A stretch of 64,000 nucleotides of DNA from Clostridia bacterium (lineage in GTDB: Bacteria > Bacillota > Clostridia > TANB77 > CAG-508). The DNA is taken from assembly GCA_022797145.1 (NCBI GenBank), contig JAAWKA010000002.1, positions 48,221-112,220 on the forward strand, read 5' to 3'. Positions 23,517-34,355 of the stretch are shown in pieces (the first letter of the stretch is position 1; every line of letters begins with the position of its first letter). A model generated the notes under the pieces. It was not told where the DNA came from, ran no database searches, and saw only the letters and a program-made list of their open reading frames with translations. Both the position numbers and the translations under genes were made by a program.

Positions 23517-24143
23517 TTATTTTATTCCAAAAATCCTATCTCCTGCATCTCCCAATCCTGGAACTATATATCCAATTTCATTTAAATGGCTATCTATTTT
23601 GGCACAATATATTTGTACATCTGGATAGGCCTCTTCTACCTTTCTTATTCCTTCTGGTGCTGCTATTAAACATAAAAATTTTATTTTTTCAACTCCATCT
23701 TCTTTCATCATTTTTATTGCATCTAATGCTGACCCCCCTGTTGCAAGCATTGGGTCTAGTAAAATTACTTCCCTTTGTTTTATATCTTTTGGTACTTTAT
23801 AGTAATATCTAACTGGTTCTAAAGTTTCCTCATTTCTATAAAGACCTATTACTCCAATTTTAGCATTTGGTATTATTTTTATTATTCCTTCTGACATTCC
23901 CATTCCAGCTCTTAATATTGGAATAAAAGCATACCTATCTTCATCTATTGTATTTACTTTTGTTTTTTGTAATGGTGTATATATTTCTTTTTCATCTAAT
24001 TCTGCATCTCTTAATGCTTCATAGCATAAAAACATTGCAATTTCTCCTGCTAATTCTCTAAATTCTTTTGTTCCTGTTTCTTTGTTTCTTAAAATAGCAA
24101 TTTTATGTTCTATTAACGGATGTTTTAACTCAATAGCTTTCAT
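23517..24143 (-). CDS. upp: Uracil phosphoribosyltransferase
   Basis: [41 protein letters not shown]. Confidence 0.96.
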   Translation of the reverse strand: MKAIELKHPLIEHKIAILRNKETGTKEFRELAGEIAMFLCYEALRDAELDEKEIYTPLQKTKVNTIDEDRYAFIPILRAGMGMSEGIIKIIPNAKIGVIGLYRNEETLEPVRYYYKVPKDIKQREVILLDPMLATGGSALDAIKMMKEDGVEKIKFLCLIAAPEGIRKVEEAYPDVQIYCAKIDSHLNEIGYIVPGLGDAGDRIFGIK

Positions 24144-24190
24144 ATTTATAATACTTCCTTTCTTATTTATTATACTATTATATATATTTA

Positions 24191-25477
24191 TTATTCTTCT
24201 TTTTCTTCTGGTAATAATAAGTTCATTAATATTCCTACAATTGCTGCTAGACTCATTCCTGATATCGTTATAGATAAATCTCCGCTTGTTAAAGATATGG
24301 TTGCTCCTCCAAGTCCTAAAACTAACATACTTGAAGCAACAATAATATTCTTTGTTTTCCTAAAATCAATCTGATTTTCAATTAATACTTTTAACCCATT
24401 TACTGATATAAATCCATATAATAATATAGATATACCTCCCAATACTGGGTTTGGTATTGTTGAAACTAATGCTGTGAATTTTCCTAAGAATCCTAAAATA
24501 ATTGCTATTATTGCTGCAAGTCCTATAACCCATATAGATGCAATTTTTGTCATTCCTACAACTGAAGTATTTTCTCCATAAGTTGTATTTGGTGGTCCTC
24601 CCAATAATCCTGCAACAAATGTTGCAATACCATCTCCTAATAGTGTCTTTTCTAAACCTGGATCTTTTAATAAATCTTTTCCAATAATACTACTTAATGC
24701 TGTATGGTCTCCTATATGTTCTGCCATTGTTACTAATGCTATTGGTGCTATTGTTAGTATTGCACTGAAGCTTGGTGCATAGTTTAAAAATGGTAACATA
24801 AAATTTGGCATACTAAAAAATGCTGCCTCTATTACTGGTTTAAAATCTACTAACCCTAAAATAACTGCTACTATATAACCAGATACAATTCCAACTAAAA
24901 ATGGTATTATTTTTAGAAATCCCTTTCCTCTAACTGCTACTAAACCTGTTACTAAAAAAGATACTACTGCTACTACAATTGCTCTCCATTCTATTGCAGC
25001 CTCACTAACTATTCCTATTTGAGATATAGCACTTGGTGCAAGTCCTAAACCAATTATCATGATCATTGGACCTATTATGATTGGTGGTAAAAGTTTATCA
25101 ATCCATCCTTTTCCAATAAGTTTTATTATGATAGAAAATATTATATAAATAATTCCGACTACCATAACTCCCGTCATAGCACCAGATATTCCTCCTTTTA
25201 AGAAAGCTGCTGCAAGTGGAGTAATAAACGCAAATGAGCTTCCTAAGTAAACTGGTGATTTTCCTTTTGTACATAAAATATAAATTAAAGTACCTATTCC
25301 AGATGCTACAAGAGCAACTGGAATGGTTAATACTGTTTCTCCTGCTGAAGCATTTACTAATATTGGTACTAAAATAGTAGCTCCAAACATTGCAAATACA
25401 TGTTGAATTGAAAGTATTATCCATTTAGGTATACTTGGTTTTTCATTAACATCTAATAATAATTTTGATTTTTCCAT
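24191..25477 (-). CDS. uraA: Uracil:H+ symporter (NCS2)
   Basis: [40 protein letters not shown]. Confidence 0.93.
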   Translation of the reverse strand: MEKSKLLLDVNEKPSIPKWIILSIQHVFAMFGATILVPILVNASAGETVLTIPVALVASGIGTLIYILCTKGKSPVYLGSSFAFITPLAAAFLKGGISGAMTGVMVVGIIYIIFSIIIKLIGKGWIDKLLPPIIIGPMIMIIGLGLAPSAISQIGIVSEAAIEWRAIVVAVVSFLVTGLVAVRGKGFLKIIPFLVGIVSGYIVAVILGLVDFKPVIEAAFFSMPNFMLPFLNYAPSFSAILTIAPIALVTMAEHIGDHTALSSIIGKDLLKDPGLEKTLLGDGIATFVAGLLGGPPNTTYGENTSVVGMTKIASIWVIGLAAIIAIILGFLGKFTALVSTIPNPVLGGISILLYGFISVNGLKVLIENQIDFRKTKNIIVASSMLVLGLGGATISLTSGDLSITISGMSLAAIVGILMNLLLPEEKEE

Positions 25478-25859
25478 AAAATTTTCCTCCTTTATTTTAA
25501 GGGCTTTATATTACAATATAATAAAAAATCACTAAAATAATTTTTTAGTGATTTTTCTAAATATAATATAAAAAAACGCAAAAATTAGCAAAGTTTCTTT
25601 GCTTGTAAATAATATTACTATTTTATTGTTTTTTAAAATTTCACTCATTTTTTACACCCTAAAAAATATTACTACATTTTTTTTATAAATGCAAGTAAAA
25701 AAAACATTTTATTACCAATTTACAAAATTTATCAATATATTTACTTATTTTTCTACTTGTATACTTAAAATGTATATTAGTTTTCAAGAATACCTTGAAA
25801 CTTAACAGTTCAATTAGTATTTTCCTACTGTTAAATACCTATATTATTTTTAATTAACA

Positions 25860-26100
25860 TTAATAATTTTTTAGTATTTTAAAATATCTTACTACTGATT
25901 GTCCCTCACTCAACTTAAGTAATCCATACTAACTACTTACTATACCAAATATAAGAATTTTAGCTAATATAAATTGCACTTAATAAAAAAATTGCTAATA
26001 CAAGAAGTTATCTAAATTTAAAGATGTTTTAAAAGTCATTATAATAATAATTGTTACTAATGTTTATATGGAATCTTCTAGCATTCCATATAATAAATTT
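25860..26100 (-). pseudogene. Decayed Abi-family gene remnant (approximate bounds)
   Basis: Nucleotide similarity to 27180-27290 (tactactgattgtccctcactcaacttaagtaatccatactaactacttactataccaaatataagaattttagctaata). Confidence 0.6.
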
Positions 26101-26160
26101 AATTTATAGTATTTATGTATTTTTAAATCTTTTTTAGATTTTATTATATTGATATACTTT

Positions 26161-26292
26161 TTATATCCCAATAGCAATTCCTCCATTATCAAATATGGCT
26201 TGCTTTACTTCATCTCTTACAAATGTATCTATTTTATTTGATTTATATGTAGCATAGTGTTTTGATACAATGCCAATGATAGGTTTATTCAT
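26161..26292 (-). pseudogene. Truncated N-terminal fragment, possibly class I glutamine amidotransferase-like (43 aa)
   Basis: MNKPIIGIVSKHYATYKSNKIDTFVRDEVKQAIFDNGGIAIGI*; ends abruptly. Confidence 0.45.
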
Positions 26293-26442
26293 CGTTTTCC
26301 TCAAAATTAATATTTCCTTTAATTTCTTTTTTGTCTAACCTAAAACTTATATAGCTATAAAAAGTATAAATATCTTAGTTTTTAGCACTTAATTTATACC
26401 TTTTACTTTTTTGGCTTTTCCTTATCAAATTATATATATAAT

Positions 26443-26496
26443 AAAAAATGACAAAATCTCAATTTATTTTTGAAACTCGTCATAGTTCAACTTTGG
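26443..26496. repeat. Left copy of tRNA-Thr-proximal direct repeat
   Basis: aaaaaatgacaaaatctcaatttatttttgaaa...ttggagctt, also at 29982-30042. Confidence 0.65.
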
Positions 26497-26745
26497 AGCT
26501 TACAGCCAGTTCAATTAATAATTAGCAACTGTCTAAAGTCCATATTTTCAAGCATTTCAGCTTTTTAAATCGATTATAAATAGTTGTCTAATGTAATTCT
26601 AATGTATGTTTTCTCACTTTTTTCATTGTTTATATTATAAATTTCAATCACACTTTTGTCAATAATTAAATTTGCTATGTGAATTTATAATTTCTTGTGT
26701 AAAACATCTATATAAACTATATTAATAGATTCTCTTAATATAGCA

Positions 26746-26782
26746 CTAAAAAAGTGCCTAGAATCTTTGCTAGACTCTAGGC
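26746..26782 (-). terminator. Rho-independent terminator downstream of Abi gene
   Basis: minus: GCCTAGAGTCTAGCAAAGATTCTAGGCACTTTTTTAG. Confidence 0.7.
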
Positions 26783-26793
26783 TATATTTGAAT

Positions 26794-26825
26794 GACTTAG
26801 AGCTTCGAAAGTTTTCTAAGTACCG
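26794..26825 (-). ncRNA. Conserved RNA hairpin, 3' copy, flanking Abi gene
   Basis: minus: CGGTACTTAGAAAACTTTCGAAGCTCTAAGTC; stem ACTTAGA/TCTAAGT. Confidence 0.6.
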
Positions 26826-26849
26826 TTCTTTACTATTATATTTATTTTA

Positions 26850-27731
26850 CTACTTTTTATTCATAGGGAATCCCATTATTTCTGTAATTTTTGTTATTTT
26901 GATAGATTTTACTTTTTCATTCAGCTTTTTAATCTCTTCATATATAGAATTATATAATATTTTATACTGTTCCTTAGTTAATAACCTCTCCATACATCTT
27001 ACTACCATATACAAGTTTGTTATATTATCTGATTTTATATAGTTCTCATCAATAAGTTTAAAGGAAATATAAAATTTACTAGTATAATTATATAATCTAT
27101 CAGAATGTGCTGCTACATTCCTTACTGTTGTTAAATTCTTTAATATTTGTTTTAATAATTTATCTGATATTTTAAAGTATTTTGCTATTGCTTGTCTATC
27201 ACTTTGTTTAAGTAATCCATAATAACTACTTGCTACACCAAATGTAAGAATTTTAACTAATACATATGGTGGAACAAATCCATATTTGTCTATATAATGT
27301 GTTACAGCAGTATGAACATTATAATCTTTTTCAATTTCATTATTAATCTTTTTAAGCAAGTTTTCCCTTATTTCTACATTTATTTTATTATCCCAATTAG
27401 AAATATTTAAATACTCTTTTATACCATATATTTTAGAAATTTGATTTGCCATAATTGATTTTATAACTGTTTCTATTTCCAGACAATATTTTAATACTAT
27501 GTTCTTTAGATTATTATCAAATTCAAATATAGCATATATATCATCAAATGAAACATTATTGATGTAATCTCCATTTTTATCTTTAAAAATATTTTTATAT
27601 GTATTAACAATTGAATAATATGTATATCTTTCAATTTTTTCTAAAGCATCTTTTTTATTAGAAATAATTACTCCTTTTGATGATAAGTAATCTATTAATT
27701 CTTCATTTGATTTATATTCTTTCATTAGCAC
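26850..27731 (-). CDS. Abi_2 family (AbiD/AbiF-like) HEPN-domain putative RNase
   Basis: YKSNEELIDYLSSKGVIISNKKDALEKIERYTYYSIVNTYKNIF; C-terminal RNVAAHSDRLYN (R-X4-H). Confidence 0.85.
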   Translation of the reverse strand: MLMKEYKSNEELIDYLSSKGVIISNKKDALEKIERYTYYSIVNTYKNIFKDKNGDYINNVSFDDIYAIFEFDNNLKNIVLKYCLEIETVIKSIMANQISKIYGIKEYLNISNWDNKINVEIRENLLKKINNEIEKDYNVHTAVTHYIDKYGFVPPYVLVKILTFGVASSYYGLLKQSDRQAIAKYFKISDKLLKQILKNLTTVRNVAAHSDRLYNYTSKFYISFKLIDENYIKSDNITNLYMVVRCMERLLTKEQYKILYNSIYEEIKKLNEKVKSIKITKITEIMGFPMNKK

Positions 27732-27750
27732 TCCTTATATATAAAAAAAT

Positions 27751-27786
27751 GACCCAAGGCTTCGAAAGTTTCTTGGATACCGCTCA
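27751..27786 (-). ncRNA. Conserved RNA hairpin, 5' copy, followed by U-run just before the Abi gene
   Basis: minus: GAGCGGTATCCAAGAAACTTTCGAAGCCTTGGGTCATTTTTTT; stem ATCCAAG/CTTGGGT. Confidence 0.6.
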
Positions 27787-27941
27787 TATATATATTAGCA
27801 TATTTTTTATGCTAAATCAAGACTTTTTTCAAACTTTTGCTTATCGAATAAAAAATCTAGCAGTAGTACACTAGAAGGCATTTATTTTTTTGATAAATAC
27901 ATGTTATAATATAATTATAACTTATTAAAGGAAAAATTATT

Positions 27942-28664
27942 ATGATTGAAATAAAAGAAGTAAATATAGAAGATGTTTTAAAGGTACATAAAAATATACC
28001 AGAATTTTATGATGTGATTCCTGAAAAAGAATATTTTGAAAATAGATATAAAGGTAGAGAAAAACTGATTATAGTTGCATATTATGATGGTATTCCAGCT
28101 GGTTACATTATAGGGTATGATAAATTTCAGGATAATAAAAGTTTTTATTGTTGGATGACTGGAGTAGATGTAAATTATAGAAGATTGGGAATTTTAACAC
28201 AGTTAATGGATTATCAAACAAATTGGGCGAAAGATAAAGGTTATCATATATTAAAAATAAAAACTAGAAATACTAGAAGAGAAATGTTAAGTTTTTTAAT
28301 TAGAAATGGTTTTTATTTTACAGATGTTCAAACAAAAGAAAATATTAAAGATAATAGAATTAATCTGCAAAAAGATATTGTTAATGAAATACCAAATACT
28401 CAAATAGTAACAAGCAATAACATTAATAAATTAATTGAATCAACCAATGATATAAAAAATATTTTGATGCAGTTGCTTGATTTTGAAAAAGAAAAAGAAG
28501 AAATTCATCTTATTCATAGGAAAGATATGAAAAAATTGCTTAATTGTTCAGATATTACTATAGCAAAAATGTTTAATAGAGAAGATTTTCCTGGAATAAT
28601 GATTGGAGAACATAAGGTAGAAAAAAGTGCATTAAAGAAATGGCTGCAGGAACGCAGAGTATAA
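27942..28664 (+). CDS. GNAT acetyltransferase fused to C-terminal excisionase-like HTH
   Basis: GVDVNYRRLGILTQLMDYQTNWAKDKGY (GNAT); C-terminal HRKDMKKLLNCSDITIAKMFNREDFPGIMIGEHKVEKSALKKWLQERR. Confidence 0.7.
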   Translation: MIEIKEVNIEDVLKVHKNIPEFYDVIPEKEYFENRYKGREKLIIVAYYDGIPAGYIIGYDKFQDNKSFYCWMTGVDVNYRRLGILTQLMDYQTNWAKDKGYHILKIKTRNTRREMLSFLIRNGFYFTDVQTKENIKDNRINLQKDIVNEIPNTQIVTSNNINKLIESTNDIKNILMQLLDFEKEKEEIHLIHRKDMKKLLNCSDITIAKMFNREDFPGIMIGEHKVEKSALKKWLQERRV

Positions 28665-28747
28665 TTTTGGCCGACCTAGAACTTATATAGATGTAAAAGG
28701 TATAAATTTTAGTTTTCACTTAATTTATACCTTTTACTTTTTATGAA

Positions 28748-29914
28748 TTATTTCGATTTGACAATTATTTTTATTAATATATTAAATAGAACTAAAGATA
28801 ATAATACTCTTATTGTACACATTACTATTAAAAATATTATCAATATACAATTAATTACAAAATTCAGTCCATATGTTGTGAAGTAATATAATATGCAAAG
28901 TAATATTAACATTCCTAATGAATAAGATAATTTTATGAATAGTGAATATATATTGCTAAAAGATGCATTATTTACTAGCATAATTAATGGATTAATTTTA
29001 TTTTCATTTGTTTTTTCATAAAAATTTTCAGAAGAAACCTGGTCAGATTTCAAAGAAATAGTTTCAACAATAATATCTTTAAAATAATTCACTCTAATTT
29101 CTTCATTTAACTCATTATAGCCTATAATATCTAATTTAAATGGAATTTGGTCATTTTCAATACTTGAAGATTCCATTATTGAATTTTTTATAATAGTTGC
29201 ATCATAATATGGATACTCGCTACCTTTTTTCTTTCTTACTGGAGACATTTCTATTTTTATAACTTGTTCTAAGTCAGTATCATTTTGCGTTAAATCTAAA
29301 GTTGCAAAAGCAGCTTTAAATATACCTTTAGCTTGAGAGGCATCCTGAGTTGATAAGAATCTACTACTAGTAGTAAAGTTAAATTTTTTAATTTTGTCTA
29401 TTTTTTTAAACTTTTCAATCCTATTCTTGTCTTGTAGATTATATAACTCTATGAAATATTTTCCTTCATATTTCGTATTTATATAATTCTTTAGACTTGG
29501 AGCTCTAGAACATTTTGCATTATACTCAAAAGCCATAATCCTAGTATCAAGAAAAATTATAAAATGAGCAACTTCAGATATACTTCCGTTTTTCTGTAAT
29601 TATATCTTTTAAGAATTTTAATTCCCCTTTTTCTTCATAATAAGTTAAGCCACTATCATCTGAATTTATCAATTTCCCCTTTATACAATTAAAATTTATT
29701 TCATCGATTTTATAAAATCGTATGTTCCATTTGCTTTTTGTAAGTATCTAGAATTTTGTAAATCTTTTTTATCATATTGTAACTCGTCTAGCGAATCAAA
29801 AAGTTTTGTAATGTCTTCCTGAAAATCTGACACTTCAATAAAACTATTTTTTACTTTATCATATGTTTTCAATTTTGTATCATAAAAATAAATTTGTCTA
29901 CTAATGTTTCTCAT
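28748..29914 (-). CDS. Accessory hypothetical protein with C-terminal TM helices; frame interrupted by CGG 29586-29588 and by a separate -1/+2 break near 29700-29745
   Basis: DEINFNCIKGKLINSDDSGLTYYEEKGELKFLKDIITEK-[+1]-GSISEVAHFIIFLDTRIMAFEYNAKCSR...; C-terminal hydrophobic segments. Confidence 0.65.
29586..29588 (-). other. CGG +1 frameshift site in accessory gene: AAA-[C]-GGA-AGT-ATA-TCT-GAA (0-frame AAA CGG AAG TAT ATC TGA)
   Basis: Skip gives continuous open frame from upstream into 28748..29536. Confidence 0.75.
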
Positions 29915-30033
29915 ATATTATCCCCCAAAAATTATTATAAAAACATTATACCATATAGTTTTGTGAAAATACATAATTTGTAAAAAATGACAAAATCTCA
30001 ATTTATTTTTGAAATTTTGTCATTTTTCGACAA

Positions 30034-30109
30034 TGGAGCTTCTAACCGGGATTGAACCGGTGACCTCAGCCTTACCAAGGCTGCACTCTACCAACTGAGC
30101 TATAGAAGC
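30034..30109 (-). tRNA. tRNA-Thr(GGU)
   Basis: GCTTCTATAGCTCAGTTGGTAGAGTGCAGCCTTGGTAAGGCTGAGGTCACCGGTTCAATCCCGGTTAGAAGCTCCA. Confidence 0.95.
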
Positions 30110-30194
30110 TTATATTTACATGTATGATTATATGTGTTACAATATTTTTTGTCAATGTTTTTGATAAATTTTATTATGGAGGTAACTTTAATAT

Positions 30195-30926
30195 ATGGGA
30201 AAATTTGAACATGATTTTGAAATTGGTTTTCGTGAAGTTGGTAAAAGTAATTGCTTAACAAACAAAGGATTTTTAAGTTACTTAGAAGACGCTGGTGGTA
30301 TGCATTCTAATATAGCTGGATATGGTTTAAATGACATTGAACAAACTAATTTAACTTGGGTAGTATTATATTGGAAGATTAGAGTATTTTCACGTCCTAC
30401 ATATGGAGAAAAAGTACATATTAAAACTTGGGGCAGGAATTCTGTAAAGTTTTATACTTATCGTGACTTTGAACTTTATAATTCTTCCAACACTTTAATA
30501 GGAATTGCTACTTCTAAGTGGATTTTACTTAACTTTAAAAATATGGAAATTGAAAAATTAACGAATGAAATTATGGATAAATATCAACCTGAAGATAAAA
30601 AAGTTTTTTTAAGTGAACCTGAGATAAATAAAATTATAATACCTAAAGAATATTCTTTTATTTATACCTATACTGTTCAAAGAAAAGATATAGATATTAA
30701 TAATCATATGCATAACTCTTCATATCTTGATTTAGCTTATGAAGTTTTACCAGATGATGTCTATACTAATATGGACTTTCATAATTTTGAAATTATGTAT
30801 AAAAAAGAAATTAAATTATATGATACTATAAAATGTTTCTATTCCTTTGACGATAATTTTCATTATATTACAATAAAAAGTGAAGATGAAAAAATTTTAC
30901 ATGGTATTATAAAATTTAGTTTATAG
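30195..30926 (+). CDS. Acyl-ACP thioesterase
   Basis: Hotdog: FEIGFREVGKSNCLTNKGFLSYLEDAGGMHSN, RKDIDINNHMHNSSYLDLAYEVLP. Confidence 0.88.
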   Translation: MGKFEHDFEIGFREVGKSNCLTNKGFLSYLEDAGGMHSNIAGYGLNDIEQTNLTWVVLYWKIRVFSRPTYGEKVHIKTWGRNSVKFYTYRDFELYNSSNTLIGIATSKWILLNFKNMEIEKLTNEIMDKYQPEDKKVFLSEPEINKIIIPKEYSFIYTYTVQRKDIDINNHMHNSSYLDLAYEVLPDDVYTNMDFHNFEIMYKKEIKLYDTIKCFYSFDDNFHYITIKSEDEKILHGIIKFSL

Positions 30927-30977
30927 TAGCAAAAAAATCCTGTAATGTTCTAAAATTACAAGATTTTTTATTCCTAT

Positions 30978-31619
30978 CTATTCTTCTATTATATTTTTAA
31001 TTGCTTTCTTCCTTATTCTTTGAATTGCATTATCTATTGATTTTACAGGCGCATCTAATTTCTGTGCAATTGAATTGTAGCTTTCTCCCTGTATATATTT
31101 TTGTAAAACTTGTTTTTCAAAAGTACTCAAATTTTTATCTATATTATCCTCTACATATTTATAATATTCCTTTTTGGTTATTGTATCTAATGGATCTTCA
31201 GCAGTATTTGAGTTAAATACTTCTAGTATAGAATCTGAATCTTCCTCATTATAAGCAGAAGTATTTAATGACAAATACGAATTAAGTGGCATATGTTTTT
31301 GCCTATTAGATGTTTTTATTGCTGTAATCAATTGCCTTTCTATACATAAATTTGCAAAAGTTTTAAAAGAATTATTTTTATCTTGTTTAAAATCTTTTAC
31401 AGCTTTATATAAACCTATCATTCCTTCTTGTATTATATCTTCTTTTTCTGCTCCAACAATAAAATATTTACTTACTTTCATATTAACTAGCTCTTTATAT
31501 CTTTCTAATAAAAAATTTAGAGCATGTTTATCTCCTGAATGGATAAGGTTTAGTAAATCTTCATCCTTCATTTGTATAAAATTATCGTTTATTGTATAAA
31601 ATATAGTGTCATTCTTCAT
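30978..31619 (-). CDS. sigH: Sigma-70 family factor, SigH-like
   Basis: GAEKEDIIQEGMIGLYKAVKDF, FANLCIERQLITAIK, SYNSIAQKLDAPVKSIDNAIQRIRKK. Confidence 0.85.
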   Translation of the reverse strand: MKNDTIFYTINDNFIQMKDEDLLNLIHSGDKHALNFLLERYKELVNMKVSKYFIVGAEKEDIIQEGMIGLYKAVKDFKQDKNNSFKTFANLCIERQLITAIKTSNRQKHMPLNSYLSLNTSAYNEEDSDSILEVFNSNTAEDPLDTITKKEYYKYVEDNIDKNLSTFEKQVLQKYIQGESYNSIAQKLDAPVKSIDNAIQRIRKKAIKNIIEE

Positions 31620-31750
31620 AACCTTGTATTCCTCCGCGTTTATATGCTAGTATTATAATTCACAATTTTATCCAATGTCAATAGAAATATTGATAATTCG
31701 TGTTTTTTATATTATAATTTACAAAAAAATAGAAAATGGAGATAATATTT

Positions 31751-33502
31751 ATGGCTTTTGATGGAATTATTACAAAATGTATAATATATGAATTGAATAA
31801 TTGTATTTTACAAGGAAAAATTAATAAGGTCTATGAACCAAACAAGAATGAAATTATTTTAGGTATATATTCTAATGGAAAAAATTATGCTCTTAATATT
31901 TGTATTAATCCTATTAATTATAGAATTCATCTTACAACTTTTTCCAAACCTAATCCTTTAAATGCACCTAATTTTTGTATGCTTCTTAGAAAACATCTTA
32001 TTGGAATGAGGATTAGTTCAATTTCTAATTATGATTTAGAAAGAATCATTTCTATAAAATTAGAGGGTTATAATGAATTAAATGATTTTGTAGAGAAAAC
32101 TCTTATTATTGAACTGATGGGAAAACATAGTAATATTATTTTAATAAATCATAATAATAGAATTATTGATAGTTTAAGACATTTAGATTTAAATTCTAAC
32201 TCTAACAGAAACATTTTACCATCACATGAATATGTTTATCCACCTTCTAATAAAATAAGCTTTTTAAATTTAAATAGTTTTAAAGAATTTTATGAGATAA
32301 TTCATAAAAAACTAAAAGATTTTGATATTGATTTCGTTTTATCTGATACCTTTACTGGAATTAGTAAAATATTTGTACATAGTTTATTGGATAGTTTAAA
32401 TTTAAACAAAACAAAAATTTCTAAAGAAGATTTAGAAATCTTATATAACTATTTAAAAAATTTACTAGAAAATTTGGGAACTTCTTCATTATCTTGTGAG
32501 AACTATATTGATAGCCAAAAAAATAAACTAGATTATACAATAACTCTAAAACAATCTTCTAGTACTTTATCTGTAAACTTTTTTCTTGATGACTTTTATA
32601 GTAAAAAAGAAGCTTCAGAAGCTTTTATTGGCTATAGAAATAATATTTTAAAACTAATATTATCTGAATTGAATAAGTATAAAAAAAGATTATATAATAT
32701 AGATAAAAAGTTAGAAGAATGTAATAAGAAAGATATTTATAAGTTATATGGTGAATTAATTACAGCTAATTTATATAGAATATCTAATAAAAATCTTAAT
32801 GAAATTGAGCTGGAAAATTATTATGATAACAATACTCTTTTAAAAATTCCTTTAGATAAAAGTATTTCTCCTTCATCTAATGCAAAAAAATACTTTAAAA
32901 AATACAATAAATTAAAGAATGCCTCAGAAATTATTAATATGCAAAAAGTTTCAACTTCAAAAGATATTGATTATATTGAAAGCATTATTTATTCAATAGA
33001 AAATGCTATTACTATTAATGAATTAAATTTAATCTATGAGGAAATTTCTGAGAATATATTATCTAAGGAAAAAACAAATTATAAAAAAAATCTTAAAATT
33101 TCTAAGAAAAAAATTTCACAGCAAATAGCACCTCTTAAATTTCTTATTGATGGCTATACAGTTTATGTTGGTAAAAATAACACTCAAAATGAATATTTAA
33201 CTTTAAAATTTGCTAAAGGTAATGACCTTTGGTTTCATACAAAAGAAATTCATGGAAGTCATGTTATTTTAAAATCGCCTAATGCTGAAATTGAAAATGA
33301 AACTTTAAATAAATGTGCTAGTTTAGCTGCTTATTATAGCAAGGCCCTACATTCTTCAAATGTTCCTGTTGACTATACTTATATAAGATATGTAAAAAAA
33401 GCTTCTGGTTCAAAGCCTGGCATGGTTATTTACACAAATTATACCACTATTAATGTTAATCCTAAAAATTTTAGTGAACAGCAAATTTTAGAATCCTCTT
33501 AA
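31751..33502 (+). CDS. rqcH: NFACT-family ribosome quality control protein (Rqc2/FbpA homolog)
   Basis: MAFDGIITKCIIYELNNCILQGKINKVYEPNKNEI; NDLWFHTKEIHGSHVIL. Confidence 0.9.
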   Translation: MAFDGIITKCIIYELNNCILQGKINKVYEPNKNEIILGIYSNGKNYALNICINPINYRIHLTTFSKPNPLNAPNFCMLLRKHLIGMRISSISNYDLERIISIKLEGYNELNDFVEKTLIIELMGKHSNIILINHNNRIIDSLRHLDLNSNSNRNILPSHEYVYPPSNKISFLNLNSFKEFYEIIHKKLKDFDIDFVLSDTFTGISKIFVHSLLDSLNLNKTKISKEDLEILYNYLKNLLENLGTSSLSCENYIDSQKNKLDYTITLKQSSSTLSVNFFLDDFYSKKEASEAFIGYRNNILKLILSELNKYKKRLYNIDKKLEECNKKDIYKLYGELITANLYRISNKNLNEIELENYYDNNTLLKIPLDKSISPSSNAKKYFKKYNKLKNASEIINMQKVSTSKDIDYIESIIYSIENAITINELNLIYEEISENILSKEKTNYKKNLKISKKKISQQIAPLKFLIDGYTVYVGKNNTQNEYLTLKFAKGNDLWFHTKEIHGSHVILKSPNAEIENETLNKCASLAAYYSKALHSSNVPVDYTYIRYVKKASGSKPGMVIYTNYTTINVNPKNFSEQQILESS

Positions 33503-33582
33503 ATTAAGAAAAACTATTTTAATATTAGTATGATATGTTGTATAATTTAATTACATTAATAATATAGGAGATGTGATTCTTT

Positions 33583-34281
33583 ATGAACTTTTTTAAAAAA
33601 TTATTTTTGATTACTTTGGTTTTTGTAATTATAGTGATTCTTGTAATAACAGGTCTTGGTTTTTTTATGTATAAATCTGCTATTGATAAAACTCCTATTT
33701 CAGAGAAAATTTCAAAAATAAAGTCTGATAAAAATTATGTTGCCATTAAAGATGTCCCAGATAATTTTAAAAATGCAATTATTGCTATCGAAGATCATAG
33801 ATTTAGAACTCATAGGGGTATTGACTTTATCACTACTACACGATCTATGCTTGAAAATATCCGTGAAAAAGATATTGTTGCTGGTGGTAGTACAATATCC
33901 CAACAGCTTGGTAGACTTTTATATTTTACACAAGAGAAGCTCTTCACCAGGAAAATTGCTGAATTATTTGTAGCTTTTGATTTAGAAAAAAATTATTCTA
34001 AAGATGAAATTTTAGAACTATATATAAATATTATCTATTATGGTGACGGTTATTATGGTATTAAAGAAGCAAGTAATGGATATTTTAATAAAGATCCTAA
34101 AGATTTAAATTTATCAGAAGCAACTCTTCTTGCTGGTCTTCCAAATGCTCCTAGTGCATATTCTCCAAACAAAAATCCTAATTTAGCAAAAAAAAGACAA
34201 GCTACTGTATTAAATGCAATGGTTAAATATAATTATATCACTGAAGATAAAAGTAATGAAATAAAAAATCAAAATAATTAA
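33583..34281 (+). CDS. Monofunctional peptidoglycan glycosyltransferase (GT51)
   Basis: AIIAIEDHRFRTHRGIDFITTTRSM..GGSTISQQLGR, YYGIKEASNGYFNK. Confidence 0.9.
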   Translation: MNFFKKLFLITLVFVIIVILVITGLGFFMYKSAIDKTPISEKISKIKSDKNYVAIKDVPDNFKNAIIAIEDHRFRTHRGIDFITTTRSMLENIREKDIVAGGSTISQQLGRLLYFTQEKLFTRKIAELFVAFDLEKNYSKDEILELYINIIYYGDGYYGIKEASNGYFNKDPKDLNLSEATLLAGLPNAPSAYSPNKNPNLAKKRQATVLNAMVKYNYITEDKSNEIKNQNN

Positions 34282-34355
34282 TCATTAAACTTAAGATTTC
34301 CCCTATAACAATGAGGAAATCTTAAATTTAATCTCTAAATTGGTAGTTCCAAGTC

